DNA from: Chitinophagales bacterium
GTDB taxonomy: Bacteria > Bacteroidota > Bacteroidia > Chitinophagales > JADIYW01
Reading direction: 5' to 3'
DNA: 64,000 nt
Assembly: GCA_017984135.1 (NCBI GenBank)
Contig: JAGNZZ010000008.1
Location: forward strand, 21,318 to 85,317
Shown: one piece after another, positions 44,067-54,601 of the stretch
How the letters are laid out: the number at the start of each line of letters is the position of its first letter
How positions within the stretch are numbered: position 1 is the stretch's first letter
Notes under the pieces: generated by a model
The model's database searches: none
Seen by the model: the letters and a program-made list of their open reading frames with translations, nothing else
What the model was told of the DNA's origin: nothing
Program-made: the position numbers and the translations under genes

Positions 44067-46667
44067 TTATTCGTTTCTGAAAACGATTTCCTCATTAAAG
44101 CTATCGGCAATTACTTTTTTATTTTTATCAATTTTATCTGCCAAAATCATTTTTGATAATTGATTGATTAATTCTTTATTTATAAGTCGTTTCAAAGGTC
44201 GTGCACCAAATTGTGGTTCATAACCTTCACGAGCAAAATATTCTACCAATTCATCCGTAAATTCTATTTTAATATCCATATTGAGAAGTTGTTTTTGCAA
44301 ACCCTTTAATTGGATTTTCACCACTTCTTTAATGTCATTTTGCAGCAACGGTTTAAACATAATGACTTCATCAATACGATTAAAAAATTCAGGTCGCAAT
44401 ACTCGTTTTAATGCATCAAACACTTGAGCTTTGGATGTTTCTGTTGCGGTGAAAATATCCGAATCAGACTTTGCATTTTCAAAATTTTGCTGAATTAAAT
44501 GAGAACCAATATTAGAGGTCATGATGATAATCGTATTTTTAAAATCGACGATTCTGCCTTTATTGTCGGTTAGTCTGCCATCTTCTAATACTTGCAATAA
44601 AACATTAAAAATATCGGGATGCGCTTTTTCAATTTCATCTAATAGTACCACAGAATAAGGATGGTTTCTTACGGCTTCGGTAAGTTGACCACCTTCATCG
44701 TAACCAACATATCCTGGAGGCGAACCGATTAAACGTGATACGGCATGTTTTTCCATGTATTCACTCATGTCAATACGTACCATTGCTTTTTCATCGTCAA
44801 ATAATAATTCGGCTAAGGCTTTGGCTAATTCTGTTTTACCTACACCTGTGGTTCCAATAAATAAGAATGAACCTAATGGTCGTTTGGGATCTTGCAAACC
44901 GGCTCTACTTCTGCGTATGGCATCGGCAACGGCAACAATGGCTTCATCTTGTCCAACTACACGATTATGCAAGTAATCTTCTAAGTTGAGTAATTTGTCT
45001 TTTTCGGTTTGTAACATTTTAGTTAATGGAATACCTGTCCATTTAGAAACCACTTCAGCAATGTCATCGCTGGTTACTTCTTCTTTCATTAAACGACTTC
45101 CTTTTTTTAGTTCGTCAAGTTCTTTTTCAAAGTCGATTAGTTTTTGTTCGGATTCTTTTATTTTTCCATATCGAATTTCGGCAACTTTTGCATAATCGCC
45201 ATTTCGTTCTGCTTTTTCGGCTTCTATTTTTAATTGTTCAATATTTTCTTTTACGTTGGATATTCTATCGACAATTGTTTTTTCGCTTTGCCATTTTGCT
45301 TTCATGGCATTTCTTTTTTCAGAAAGTTCGGCAATGCTTTCGGATAAGTCATTAACTTTTATTTCGTCATTTTCTCTTTTTAATGCTTCGCGTTCAATTT
45401 CTAACTGACGAATTTTTCTGTCTAATTCATCGAGTTCTTCGGGAACTGAATCCATTTCTAAACGAAGTTTTGCGGCTGCTTCGTCAATTAAGTCGATGGC
45501 TTTGTCGGGCAAAAAACGATTGGTAATGTATCTGCTGGAAAGTTCGGTAGCCGCAATGATGGCTTCATCTTTAATCGTTACTTTGTGATGTGTTTCATAC
45601 CGTTCTTTCAATCCACGTAATATAGAAACTGTATCTTCAATGCTAGGTTCTTGCACCATTACTTTTTGGAAGCGTCGTTCTAAGGCTTTGTCTTTTTCAA
45701 AATATTTTTGATATTCATTAACAGTAGTGGCGCCAATTGCACGTAATTCGCCACGTGCTAAGGCTGGTTTAAGAATATTGGCAGCATCCATAGCACCTTC
45801 ACCACCGCCACCAGCACCTACTAATGTATGTATTTCATCGATGAATAAAATAATTTGACCATCAGAAGTAACTACTTCTTTAATTACTGCTTTTAATCGT
45901 TCTTCAAATTCACCTTTGTATTTTGCGCCGGCAATTAATGCGCCCATATCTAGGGAATAAATGATTTTAGATTTTAGATTTTCAGGTACATCGCCGGAAA
46001 TAATACGATGTGCGATGCCTTCGGCGATGGCAGTTTTGCCTACGCCAGGTTCGCCTACTAAAATGGGATTATTTTTAGTTCTTCGAGATAAGATATGCAA
46101 TACTCGACGTATTTCTTCATCGCGGCCAATCACCGGATCGAGTTTATTGGTTTGTGCTAATTCATTGAGGTTTTTAGCATATTTATCTAAAGAATTATAG
46201 GTATTGTCGGCGCTTGGATTGTTAACGGTTTGACCTTTTCGCAATTCTTTAATGGCATTTTTTAAGTTAGTTTCTGTAACATTATTTTGTTTGAGTAATT
46301 TTGTAGTTTCATCATTTGCACTTAATAAGGCTAATAATAAATGTTCAATAGAAACATATTCATCGTTAAATTCTTTAAGGTAGGAATTTGCTTTTAATAA
46401 AGTTTGAGCCAATGCTTGAGATGGATATTGCATGCTGTCGCCGGAAACGGTTGCTTGTTTCTGGAGTAATGAGTCGAGTTCTTTTTCAATTTTCCGTACA
46501 TCTGCATTTGCCTTTTTGAATAAGAAAGATGGAATGTCTTTATCATTTTCTAAAATGGCTTTTAATAAATGAAATGTATCTAAAGATGCATGTTTGGAGT
46601 TAAAAGCTAATTGCTGCGCAGCAGCAATGGCTTCCTGAGACTTGATGGTATAGTTATTTGGATTCAT
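44067..46667 (-). CDS. clpB: ATP-dependent disaggregase ClpB
   Basis: This 866-residue Hsp100 chaperone has an N-terminal Clp domain ([15 protein letters not shown]), AAA1 with [15 protein letters not shown] near residue 203 and [12 protein letters not shown], a long coiled-coil middle domain (about 400-535), AAA2 with [19 protein letters not shown] near residue 600 and [16 protein letters not shown], and a C-terminal [13 protein letters not shown] block. Together with DnaK it resolubilises aggregated proteins in the cytoplasm after heat stress. Length is standard. No classical heat-shock operator is evident upstream in this phylum. Confidence 0.97.
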   Translation of the reverse strand: MNPNNYTIKSQEAIAAAQQLAFNSKHASLDTFHLLKAILENDKDIPSFLFKKANADVRKIEKELDSLLQKQATVSGDSMQYPSQALAQTLLKANSYLKEFNDEYVSIEHLLLALLSANDETTKLLKQNNVTETNLKNAIKELRKGQTVNNPSADNTYNSLDKYAKNLNELAQTNKLDPVIGRDEEIRRVLHILSRRTKNNPILVGEPGVGKTAIAEGIAHRIISGDVPENLKSKIIYSLDMGALIAGAKYKGEFEERLKAVIKEVVTSDGQIILFIDEIHTLVGAGGGGEGAMDAANILKPALARGELRAIGATTVNEYQKYFEKDKALERRFQKVMVQEPSIEDTVSILRGLKERYETHHKVTIKDEAIIAATELSSRYITNRFLPDKAIDLIDEAAAKLRLEMDSVPEELDELDRKIRQLEIEREALKRENDEIKVNDLSESIAELSEKRNAMKAKWQSEKTIVDRISNVKENIEQLKIEAEKAERNGDYAKVAEIRYGKIKESEQKLIDFEKELDELKKGSRLMKEEVTSDDIAEVVSKWTGIPLTKMLQTEKDKLLNLEDYLHNRVVGQDEAIVAVADAIRRSRAGLQDPKRPLGSFLFIGTTGVGKTELAKALAELLFDDEKAMVRIDMSEYMEKHAVSRLIGSPPGYVGYDEGGQLTEAVRNHPYSVVLLDEIEKAHPDIFNVLLQVLEDGRLTDNKGRIVDFKNTIIIMTSNIGSHLIQQNFENAKSDSDIFTATETSKAQVFDALKRVLRPEFFNRIDEVIMFKPLLQNDIKEVVKIQLKGLQKQLLNMDIKIEFTDELVEYFAREGYEPQFGARPLKRLINKELINQLSKMILADKIDKNKKVIADSFNEEIVFRNE

Positions 46668-46808
46668 ATCTTGTTTTTTGTATTGATGTTGAATTTTAAT
46701 TCTATTTCATTCCATCAAAAAATATGCAACAAGACAAAAGTTCATCATTTTTCAAAATAATATGAAAGAATGACAGAAAATTTCAGTAATAGTGGAAATA
46801 ATTTCCGA

Positions 46809-47174
46809 TTATTTATCGTCCACGATAAGTTCCTCTATAGTTACGGAAATAAATGAGAAAGCGATACTAAAGGCTAAAGCTGGAATCCAGCCTCCAACTT
46901 GAAACCCATTTAATAGATTATCGGTAAGGATGACCATAGCTGCGCTGATGACTAACGAAAAGAAACCCAAGGTTAAGCATGTGATAGGCAAGGAGAAGAA
47001 GCTGATGATAGGTTTTAGGAATGTATTTAAAATCGATAAAACTAAAGCTACTTTTATAGCGTCCATTGGACCAGAAACGATTGGATTTGGAAATTTAGAC
47101 CACAAAGCTGGTAAAATATATGAAAGTGCAATAACAGTGGCTACTTTTATAAGAAATCGAATGATGAGTTTCAT
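46809..47174 (-). CDS. Phage_holin_4_2-family (YvlD-like) membrane protein
   Basis: This 121-residue protein has four transmembrane helices. Family signatures are KVALVLSILNTFLKPIISFFSLPITCLTLGFFSLVI and LLNGFQVGGWIPALAFSI. Despite the Pfam name this family is chromosomal and resembles YvlD; no phage genes are nearby. A perfect -7 element TATTTTTG on the minus strand (47204-47211) gives a leader of about 25 bases. Function unknown, perhaps envelope stress. Confidence 0.88.
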   Translation of the reverse strand: MKLIIRFLIKVATVIALSYILPALWSKFPNPIVSGPMDAIKVALVLSILNTFLKPIISFFSLPITCLTLGFFSLVISAAMVILTDNLLNGFQVGGWIPALAFSIAFSFISVTIEELIVDDK

Positions 47175-47203
47175 AACAGAAAATTTAATTAAATAGATAA
47201 AAT

Positions 47204-47211
47204 CAAAAATA
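47204..47211 (-). promoter_or_regulatory. -7 element of the YvlD-like gene
   Basis: A perfect TATTTTTG on the minus strand, about 30 bases from the start codon at 47174. Confidence 0.45.
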
Positions 47212-47328
47212 CATATTTTTTAAAATATTGAAGATTATATTTTTTTGATAATTTCAAATTTTATTGGATCTCAATGCAACAGAGTTTAAGTATTTAAACT
47301 TTTTTTTAGATATTAGCATATAAAACCA

Positions 47329-48831
47329 GTGCTATTGAGAAACTATAAATACTCATTAATACCAATATTTATTATACTTAGTTTATTTGCTTTAAAAGGT
47401 AGGGCAATTTTTAGTTATTCATTAGACAATGATGGATTAGAATTTTATTTTATTAATACTATTCAGCGAATGCAGTTAGGGGTGAATATATATGCAGATC
47501 CATTGAGTTTGCCGTATGGTAACTGTCTGTACACACCTATATATTTTTATTTTTTAAATAGTGTATATCAAATTTTACATATTGATGTGTTTAATGATTT
47601 ACATCTTGCATTTATAATAGGAAGAATGTTTTCATTTGTTTGTGTACTCATTCAAGTCATATATTTATATAAATTTATTAGGAAAATTCATTTAAATAAT
47701 ACAGTTGTAATTATAAGTATATCTTGTTATTTAATGCTTATTACTGGTCACATGTATGCACTTCGGCCGGATGCATTGAAGGATTTATTTTTTATTTTAT
47801 TTCTTTTCTATGCTTTCGAATATGTGCATTTTTCAAAGAGATATTTTTATTTGGTATTGGCAGCAATATTTGGAATTTTAAGTTTATTTACGAAGCAAGA
47901 CATTATATTTCATTTATCTATTTTCTCGTCCGTCACTTTATTAATTTATAGAAATAAAAGAATTTTATTATTATTATCAGTATTGGCAATGGGTATAATT
48001 TGTGTTTTTTCTTTTATTTTTTGGTATCATGGAAAATATATTATTGACAACTGGTTTTTACTAAATGCTCAAACAATAGATGATATTTTTTTAGTGGTGT
48101 TGATGTATATAATAATTCCAACATTAGTAAAAACGGCACCTTTTATTATACTTACACTGTGCAATTTGTTGGGTATTCGACAACATCGATTAACTGATAA
48201 ATTCCAACAGACTATTGTAATAATGGGAGTAATGATGTATGTGGTATCACATTTAGTTTTGATGCGTGCTGGTGCTAATTTGAATTATACGTATGAAATG
48301 TCGTTTGTTTTAATCTTGAATGTAAATATATTCTATGTAAATCAGCGAGATTTTATCCAACGATTTGAAACTAGATTTTTGTTATCCATCTTGTTTTTTT
48401 TAATTTTCTTATTTGGAATAAATATTCTGTTTAAATATTACAAATATGAATGGTGGAAAGAAAAATCTTACAAAACAGTGTTGTACCAAAATTTGAAGGA
48501 ACGTTCGGACATAAAGAAATACTTAAATGGTCAGTATGTTTATTTTCCAAATACAGAGTTGACTGCTTTTTATCCAGAACATACGACCATCTTAGGACAC
48601 GATATGCATTTAGATAGATTTATTCAAATTTATACAGGTATGAATTATAAATCTAGATTGTCCTATATTAACACAGCAACGTATGATTCAAATTTTAGAA
48701 ACGGAATAATCCAATTTATTGTAATAAGTAATGCTGCTCCATTTAAGAAACATGTTGAACATTACTATCCAAGTTATTCGTTAGATACAATTATACAAAC
48801 AAAAGCAATTTATCGCTATACACAGAAATGA
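47329..48831 (+). CDS. Multi-pass GT-C-like membrane protein, paralog A
   Basis: The protein is 500 residues with roughly ten transmembrane helices and a soluble C-terminal part (about 385-500). It shares seven ordered motifs with the proteins at 52240 and 57028. They are SLDNDGLEF in the first outside loop, YTPIY, DLHLAFIIGR, RPDALK, TKQD, RAGANLNYTYE and GHDMHLDR. The loop-1 acidic motif sits where GT-C glycosyltransferases (PMT, ArnT type) hold their catalytic aspartate, so a lipid-linked-sugar glycosyltransferase is the best guess; no named family is recognised. The start is GTG (47329) or a nearby TTG. A palindrome AGTTTAA-GTAT-TTAAACT is at 47283-47300. Its stop overlaps the next gene by four bases (translational coupling). 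Confidence 0.78.
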   Translation: MLLRNYKYSLIPIFIILSLFALKGRAIFSYSLDNDGLEFYFINTIQRMQLGVNIYADPLSLPYGNCLYTPIYFYFLNSVYQILHIDVFNDLHLAFIIGRMFSFVCVLIQVIYLYKFIRKIHLNNTVVIISISCYLMLITGHMYALRPDALKDLFFILFLFYAFEYVHFSKRYFYLVLAAIFGILSLFTKQDIIFHLSIFSSVTLLIYRNKRILLLLSVLAMGIICVFSFIFWYHGKYIIDNWFLLNAQTIDDIFLVVLMYIIIPTLVKTAPFIILTLCNLLGIRQHRLTDKFQQTIVIMGVMMYVVSHLVLMRAGANLNYTYEMSFVLILNVNIFYVNQRDFIQRFETRFLLSILFFLIFLFGINILFKYYKYEWWKEKSYKTVLYQNLKERSDIKKYLNGQYVYFPNTELTAFYPEHTTILGHDMHLDRFIQIYTGMNYKSRLSYINTATYDSNFRNGIIQFIVISNAAPFKKHVEHYYPSYSLDTIIQTKAIYRYTQK

Positions 48832-50414
48832 ATATTCAAATTATTCAAAATAAATTATTGGACAGTAAGTTCAGATTGGCATGGAATATCATTTCTACAT
48901 TCATGGTGTTGTTTATTTTCTTTTTTTCTTTTGATATTCAGAGAGGTGTAGATATGCGTTCTACCAATGATGAATGGGAACATCAATCGTTAGCAGTTAA
49001 TTATGCAAAAGGATATGGTTTGTTTAAACTTGGAAATTTTGCTGGGTTTGACCAATACAAAATAGACAATGTAGATGCAACATTTCCATTTCTATATAAA
49101 TTGTTTTCAAAATATCCAACTTCCTATTTCCATAGAGCTTGTGGTGCAAGTATCATACATGGTACCATTTATAAATTATTTGGTGTATTCCCTTTGTTTA
49201 TTCGATTGTTCAATATTTTACTTTTGATAGCATCTTGGTATTTTATTGTACTTGCCCATCGAATAGGTTCCAATCAAATAAATGTCAACAGAATTCTACA
49301 ATGTCTATTTCCATTTTTCATTCTGATTAATTACTCTTATGTACAAGTAATCGGTGATGATTGTTTGATGATTTTTGCATTGTCAGCAATTTTTTTTAGT
49401 AGTATCAATTGGTGGAACAAAAACAATTTACGTACTTCAATTTTATTGATATTAAGTTTAATTTTTTCATTGTTTATAAAATCAACTTTATTTTTCTTGC
49501 CACTCTTTATTTTAGGGTTTGCTATTTGGAAGAAAAGATGGAAGCATGTAATAACAGCAGCCAGCATTAGTTTGATACTTATTTTTACTGTTTTTTCTTA
49601 TTCAAAATATCTAAATAAAATTCACCACCAGTCGATATATCCTAATAAGCAAATCTTCCATTCAGATATGTTGCAAACACATTGGTCTGCATTGGATTCA
49701 TTAACGATGAAGCAGCATAAACTAGAGTTTGTAGATGATGTTAATTTTGGGTTTAATGATTATAAACAATTAGCTACATATTTATTTGAAAGACAATTTT
49801 ATACACAGCGATTTTTTTTGTTATCCGGTCAAAGCTGGTTTTTATTAATTGATGGAAACAACGAAACATGTATTTCGTTTAGGAATAAACACGAAGGAAG
49901 CTGGAATGCAGCTTGGAAATTATATCCCAAATCTTTCTATTATCATTATGATGATGAAAGTTCGGCCGTTGAGAATGTTATTATGTTTTATGTCAATAAA
50001 TTTTATTTAATTCCATTTTTATTTTATGCAAAATGGTATGCAACCTACCATTGGAACATTTTATTTATGTGCATTTCAATTGTATTAATGTATTTATTTG
50101 TAAAGGAAAAATTGAATGTAACGAAACCCAAAACTAAATTTATAGCAATAGTATTCCTTCTTATTTTTTACGTAACAATTAACTCCGTTTTTCTCACTCC
50201 ATTTTTAATGTTTTTTGTTATTTATTTATTGTATATAAATAACACATTATTTAAAGAAGAATTTTATCAAATTGTTTTTTTATTTTCTTTTTATTTTTTG
50301 TTTTTGAGTACCTTGATGTTTGGATTAGAACGTTATACCGGAATTGCAAATGGTATGTATTTATTAATCTTAATGAACATTTTAGTTACAAGAGGAAAAT
50401 CGTCAATTATTTAA
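48828..50414 (+). CDS. GT-C-like membrane protein (PMT/ArnT type)
   Basis: The 528-residue protein has about eleven transmembrane helices. The first large outside loop carries NDEWEHQSLAVNYAKGYG, an acidic pair in a sequence typical of PMT_2/ArnT-like glycosyltransferases. RIGSNQIN and several aromatic-rich loops (HRACGASIIHG, FGFNDYKQLATYLF) follow. Such enzymes transfer a sugar from a polyprenyl-phosphate carrier to a lipid or protein on the outer face of the inner membrane. It starts four bases before the end of paralog A, so the two are coupled and may act as a pair. Acceptor and donor are unknown. Its 3' end overlaps the convergent gene by 12 bases. Confidence 0.8.
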   Translation: MNIQIIQNKLLDSKFRLAWNIISTFMVLFIFFFSFDIQRGVDMRSTNDEWEHQSLAVNYAKGYGLFKLGNFAGFDQYKIDNVDATFPFLYKLFSKYPTSYFHRACGASIIHGTIYKLFGVFPLFIRLFNILLLIASWYFIVLAHRIGSNQINVNRILQCLFPFFILINYSYVQVIGDDCLMIFALSAIFFSSINWWNKNNLRTSILLILSLIFSLFIKSTLFFLPLFILGFAIWKKRWKHVITAASISLILIFTVFSYSKYLNKIHHQSIYPNKQIFHSDMLQTHWSALDSLTMKQHKLEFVDDVNFGFNDYKQLATYLFERQFYTQRFFLLSGQSWFLLIDGNNETCISFRNKHEGSWNAAWKLYPKSFYYHYDDESSAVENVIMFYVNKFYLIPFLFYAKWYATYHWNILFMCISIVLMYLFVKEKLNVTKPKTKFIAIVFLLIFYVTINSVFLTPFLMFFVIYLLYINNTLFKEEFYQIVFLFSFYFLFLSTLMFGLERYTGIANGMYLLILMNILVTRGKSSII

Positions 50415-52103
50415 AGTAAAAATACAAATCTCGCCTTTACTTTTATTATTTTTAAAAATGTTCTGCATTGGATTTTTTAGCTGTATTAGACAAGATTTTT
50501 TTTTCATTTTCAATTGAGAATTTATTACCTCAGTAAATTTATTTGGAATGTTTTTTGAGGCAATAAGAATACTTGGTTTTTGTTTAGGTTGAATATAATT
50601 TCCTATTACTTCAAGTTGTTTTTTATAAATTTCTACAGCTTGTTCATCAACTATATTTGTTACTAAATAAGGCTTTAACCCAATAAAATATAATACGTTG
50701 GAATGGTCAATATTTATAACATATTCTTGTTTACTTAGGTGTTTGGTTTCTTGATTTATGGTTGTATAAAACTGATACAATTCTTTATTTACAAAAATAG
50801 TTTCATTAGTCTTTGGTATATTCAATGGTGTACGATGTTGAAATATAGAGGTGCTCGAATACAGAAACGGATTTAGTACATTGAATAAAATAAAAAAGAA
50901 GATAACATATTTATTAACGAAGTGTAATTGTTTCCATTTTTTTTTGAAATACAAAATATATCCGATTATAAATGCAATAAAAAAAGGATGTAGCGTTAAA
51001 TTTATAATTTGTAATGTATAAGAACCAGAAATATTTAGTACAAGAAGGAGTAATAATATTGAAATCCAATAAATGTTTTCTTTTTGATTGTTCTTTATTT
51101 TATAATATACATTTCCATACACTACAAACATGAAATAAAGACAAATAATTATTGCTGGCAAAAGATAATACAACAAATAATAAATATCATTTTCATGCAT
51201 GTTGCTATAAATTACAAGAAGCAAAAGTAATGTACCAATAAAAAATAGGTAAGGATAGATTGTACTTTTTGTTATCTGTAGAGCGTGTCGTTTGTAATTT
51301 ATTACAATAAATATAAAAACAAAAGCACAAGCGAAAAAGATTGCATCTATGCTGTAAAATGGGATTGAAAGTTTAGTCATTATTTTTGATAACAATTGAT
51401 AACCAATTAATACATCGCTTATTGGTGCGTAATATGATTTTAGATAAATATAAATTAGACACGATAATGTAATTGTTTGGATGCAAATGCTTAGTATTTT
51501 TTCAGTTTTAGTTAATGTTTTTATTTTAATTATTGTGAAATAAAAAACAATAAGAAGTAAAATTGCTGTAGGAAATTTTATACAGAAGAGTAAAAATAAA
51601 CTTATAGCATATAAACTACTTAAAATTATTTTTTCGATAGCATTTGTATGTGTTTTTTTTATAAAAATTAGAATAGAGATGCATAAAATTGCAGTATGAT
51701 CCATGATGTCATTGTAATGCAATGCTCTATTGAATACAGTAGTTATTGCCGCAATGCTCCAAAAAAATATTAAAGAAATAAAATAATGTAAATTTTCTCG
51801 TTGCTTAGATACTAGTATATGAAACCACAGAAATGTATTTATGATAAGACTTAATCCAATGAAAATAATTTTACTATAACGAAGTGAAAGTAGAGTAGAA
51901 TTTCCCGTAGTTATTTTAGAAATTATATCGATAATATTATATAAATCTAACTGTAATAGCTCATTTTTATTTGCAAGTTGTATTGCCGTTGTACATTCAT
52001 CGGTATTAGAAAATCCTTTATTTATTGAATAAATTAGCGTGCAAATAATTGCACAAAATGAAATTATGTAGCCAAAAAGTATTATATTTCTTTTATTCAA
52101 CAT
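50403..52103 (-). CDS. GT-C-like membrane protein
   Basis: This 566-residue protein has about twelve transmembrane helices. Loop 1 shows NTDECTTAIQLANKNELLQ, again an Asp-Glu pair at the GT-C catalytic position; FNRALHYNDIMDHTAI resembles the second conserved loop. A soluble C-terminal part (about 450-566) ends QLKNPMQNIFKNN. It is not a close paralog of the A/B/C trio. It is alone on the minus strand between plus-strand GT-C genes, overlapping the 3' end of one by 12 bases. A perfect palindrome lies ten bases upstream of its start. Function by fold: probable sugar transferase. Confidence 0.75.
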   Translation of the reverse strand: MLNKRNIILFGYIISFCAIICTLIYSINKGFSNTDECTTAIQLANKNELLQLDLYNIIDIISKITTGNSTLLSLRYSKIIFIGLSLIINTFLWFHILVSKQRENLHYFISLIFFWSIAAITTVFNRALHYNDIMDHTAILCISILIFIKKTHTNAIEKIILSSLYAISLFLLFCIKFPTAILLLIVFYFTIIKIKTLTKTEKILSICIQTITLSCLIYIYLKSYYAPISDVLIGYQLLSKIMTKLSIPFYSIDAIFFACAFVFIFIVINYKRHALQITKSTIYPYLFFIGTLLLLLVIYSNMHENDIYYLLYYLLPAIIICLYFMFVVYGNVYYKIKNNQKENIYWISILLLLLVLNISGSYTLQIINLTLHPFFIAFIIGYILYFKKKWKQLHFVNKYVIFFFILFNVLNPFLYSSTSIFQHRTPLNIPKTNETIFVNKELYQFYTTINQETKHLSKQEYVINIDHSNVLYFIGLKPYLVTNIVDEQAVEIYKKQLEVIGNYIQPKQKPSILIASKNIPNKFTEVINSQLKMKKKSCLIQLKNPMQNIFKNNKSKGEICIFTLNN

Positions 52104-52113
52104 AACTATATTC

Positions 52114-52136
52114 TTATCTTTATTTTTTAAAGATAA
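52114..52136. promoter_or_regulatory. Perfect inverted repeat upstream of the GT-C gene at 52103
   Basis: Nine-base arms TTATCTTTA and TAAAGATAA are separated by five T residues. Either arm contains TATCTTTA, close to the -7 consensus, so this may be promoter sequence, an operator or both. It is AT-rich, so chance is possible. Confidence 0.4.
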
Positions 52137-52239
52137 CTAAATGTATGCATTGTTAAACAAAAATGTAGAAGTAACTTATTTTAATTAATTTAGTTCTATA
52201 AATTGAAAACCTTTTGACAGAATTTACCGACTTGAGTCT

Positions 52240-53724
52240 ATGACAAAGTATATAAAAAAAATTATTCCCAAAAATAATATTGAACTTTTTAGTTGCATTT
52301 TTTTGTTATATTTTATTATAGTTCGGTTTGCCTATATTACTTCGTATAGTATTGATATTGCTGGCATTGAGTTTGCGCTCATTTTTCAACAGCAATTTAT
52401 TGAGAAGTATAATATGTTCTATCCAAATCCGGATAGTTTTCCCTATTTCATTTCTTTTTATCCACCATTATATCCTTATATAATAAAGGTTTTTATAGAA
52501 ATGAAACAGTTTGATTTTTTTAATGATATGCATGAAATTTTGGTTCTTGGTCGTGAGTTATCTTTTTTGATTTACTTTATTATAATTATTTTTTTATTCC
52601 GATTTTTTAAACTTTTAAAAATTGAAATAAAATATCCTTATTTATTTATTGTTTTGTTTTCACTTTTGCTCACACAGCATTTCTTTGCATTTAGACCTGA
52701 TAGTTTTAAATTACTTTTTTTTGTAATTTTTATGTATTACATCACAAAGTACGAATTGGATATTCAAGCAAGAATGTCACTACATCTGGCTATTTTTTTT
52801 GCTATGATTAGTACAATGTTTAAGCACGATGTGGCGATTTATTTCATTCTATATTTTATAGTACATCTTCTTACTTTCAGAAACGTAAAAGTTATTAAAA
52901 TTGCCATTTATTATTTAACTATTGTTTGCTTTATTTTTGCATTGTTTACGTTCGTTAATGGTGAAATATTTTTAAAGAATATTTTTTATTACAATATTCA
53001 ATATAGTAGTCAAACCTCACAAAAATTAATAGGAATATTTATTAATATCTTTCGTCTTTCACCATTGATTTTGTTTTGTATGCTTAATTTTAAAAGTGAA
53101 AACAAGTGGATTCGATTTATAGCTTTTTATGCATTTACCTCATTTATAATAAGTTCTATATTTTTGTTGCGTGTTGGTTCAAATTTAAATTATACTTATG
53201 AATCCGTTCTGCTGCTGCTCTTGAATTCGATTTTGTATTTTCATAATAAATCGTACAAAAAGATAATTTGGATATTGCCGTATTTGTCTATCTTGGTATT
53301 TTTACATCATACTCTCAACTATAAATTGTTTGATTTTGGAAAGGATATGCATTCAGAAAAGATAGAATACTATCAAAATTTGGAAACCAGCAAACAATTA
53401 AAATCAATCATAAAAAAGGATGTTGTATTCTTCCCAAATGGTAAATTTATAATTTTTAATTCTGAACTAAATATATTGTTCGGATATGATTTGCATTTAG
53501 ACAGATTCACCGATTTGTATTTAAATATTCCTATTTCTTCCAACCTTTATAAGAACGATGCTGTAAAAAGCTATGATAACTTATTTGAACAAGGATATGT
53601 TAAATATATAGTAATTGAAAATGAACCACGTTCGCTGCATCAAATGTCTGTTTTCTATCCAAATTTCAAATACTATACGAAGTGCAATCAGTTTTTGATT
53701 TATCGATATTTACCATCCATTTGA
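52240..53724 (+). CDS. Multi-pass GT-C-like membrane protein, paralog B
   Basis: This 494-residue protein has around ten transmembrane helices and a soluble C-terminal segment, and is homologous to the proteins at 47329 and 57028 over its whole length. Motifs are SIDIAGIEF (the second acidic position of the loop-1 motif is replaced by alanine), YPPLY, DMHEILVLGR, RPDSFK, FKHD, RVGSNLNYTYE and GYDLHLDR. It starts at ATG. The altered loop-1 and KxD motifs suggest a different acceptor, or reduced activity, compared with A and C. It is followed by the phytanoyl-CoA-dioxygenase-family gene 73 bases downstream. Confidence 0.77.
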   Translation: MTKYIKKIIPKNNIELFSCIFLLYFIIVRFAYITSYSIDIAGIEFALIFQQQFIEKYNMFYPNPDSFPYFISFYPPLYPYIIKVFIEMKQFDFFNDMHEILVLGRELSFLIYFIIIIFLFRFFKLLKIEIKYPYLFIVLFSLLLTQHFFAFRPDSFKLLFFVIFMYYITKYELDIQARMSLHLAIFFAMISTMFKHDVAIYFILYFIVHLLTFRNVKVIKIAIYYLTIVCFIFALFTFVNGEIFLKNIFYYNIQYSSQTSQKLIGIFINIFRLSPLILFCMLNFKSENKWIRFIAFYAFTSFIISSIFLLRVGSNLNYTYESVLLLLLNSILYFHNKSYKKIIWILPYLSILVFLHHTLNYKLFDFGKDMHSEKIEYYQNLETSKQLKSIIKKDVVFFPNGKFIIFNSELNILFGYDLHLDRFTDLYLNIPISSNLYKNDAVKSYDNLFEQGYVKYIVIENEPRSLHQMSVFYPNFKYYTKCNQFLIYRYLPSI

Positions 53725-53751
53725 TTATTTTTTAATATGTTATTTTTTATT

Positions 53752-53785
53752 TATACAAATTCATCCTTTTAATTACATTTGTATA
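53752..53785 (+). promoter_or_regulatory. Inverted repeat and -7 element before the PhyH-family gene
   Basis: Nine-base arms TATACAAAT and ATTTGTATA are separated by 16 bases. The right arm overlaps a perfect -7 element TACATTTG (53774-53781), 17 bases before the ATG at 53798, an arrangement compatible with repression. Confidence 0.5.
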
Positions 53786-53797
53786 AACTATAAATTT

Positions 53798-54598
53798 ATG
53801 ACTAAAACCTTTTCTGAAAAAGAGTTTGGTGATGCTTTAGATTTCTTTCATAAAAATGGCTATGTTGCCTTAGAAGGAACATATAATGATCACCTATTAG
53901 ATAAAACCAAAAACTCTATTTTAGAGCTAATAGAATCAGAAAGAAATCAAATACACTCAACAACGTACAACGATTATGGATTCTTGTTATGTGCTGCTCA
54001 TTATGCAGATAAACATCCTCATTTAATAGATATTTTAGAGAATGATTTACTTTTGCAATTTACAGAACTTATTATGCAAAAATGGTTTATTCTGTATCTG
54101 TATTCAAATAATTGTATTCCACCAAATAATAGTTCTAAAGCAGCCAGAATACATGTAGATACACCAAGATACATTAAAGATTTTATACCAACACTTGGCG
54201 TTATGATTACGTTAGATGATTATAACGAATTAAATGGAGCTACTTGGGTTTTGCCTAATTCACACGATCGATTAGAGGAACCAACAGAAGAAGAATTTTA
54301 TAAAAATGCGATACGTTTAATTATTCCAAAAGGATCTGTATGTTTCTTTAATCCTAGAATGTGGCACGCCGCAGGCGCCAACCACTCAGATAAATGGCGA
54401 TCTTGTTTATTATTAGCTTTTTGCAAACCTTGGATGAAACAACGTGTCGATATTCCAAAATTTATGTCTCATATCAATACGACTAATTATTCTCAACGAT
54501 TGAAACAACTACTAGGATATAATAGTATTCCACCAGGTAATTTTAATGAATTTTATGGTGAAGAAAATGGGCGAACCTATACTCAACCATTTGTTTAA
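53798..54598 (+). CDS. Phytanoyl-CoA dioxygenase (PhyH) family Fe(II)/2-oxoglutarate oxygenase
   Basis: The 266-residue protein has a double-stranded beta-helix with the iron ligands His-x-Asp in ARIHVDTPR near residue 118 and a distal histidine in PRMWHAAGANHS near residue 189, with an arginine after it (KWRSCLL) that would bind 2-oxoglutarate. The N-terminal FFHKNGYVALEG is the usual family start. PhyH enzymes hydroxylate lipids, amino acids or secondary metabolites using oxygen and 2-oxoglutarate. Here, within a membrane glycosyltransferase cluster, it may hydroxylate a lipid carrier, a sugar or an acyl group; that is inference. Its 3' end nearly touches the convergent acetyltransferase gene. 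Confidence 0.9.
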   Translation: MTKTFSEKEFGDALDFFHKNGYVALEGTYNDHLLDKTKNSILELIESERNQIHSTTYNDYGFLLCAAHYADKHPHLIDILENDLLLQFTELIMQKWFILYLYSNNCIPPNNSSKAARIHVDTPRYIKDFIPTLGVMITLDDYNELNGATWVLPNSHDRLEEPTEEEFYKNAIRLIIPKGSVCFFNPRMWHAAGANHSDKWRSCLLLAFCKPWMKQRVDIPKFMSHINTTNYSQRLKQLLGYNSIPPGNFNEFYGEENGRTYTQPFV

Positions 54599-54601
54599 TT
54601 T

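Noticed and set aside
46809..47174. Phage holin suggesting a prophage
   Set aside because: The family name is historical, it resembles chromosomal YvlD, and no phage structural or lysis genes are near.
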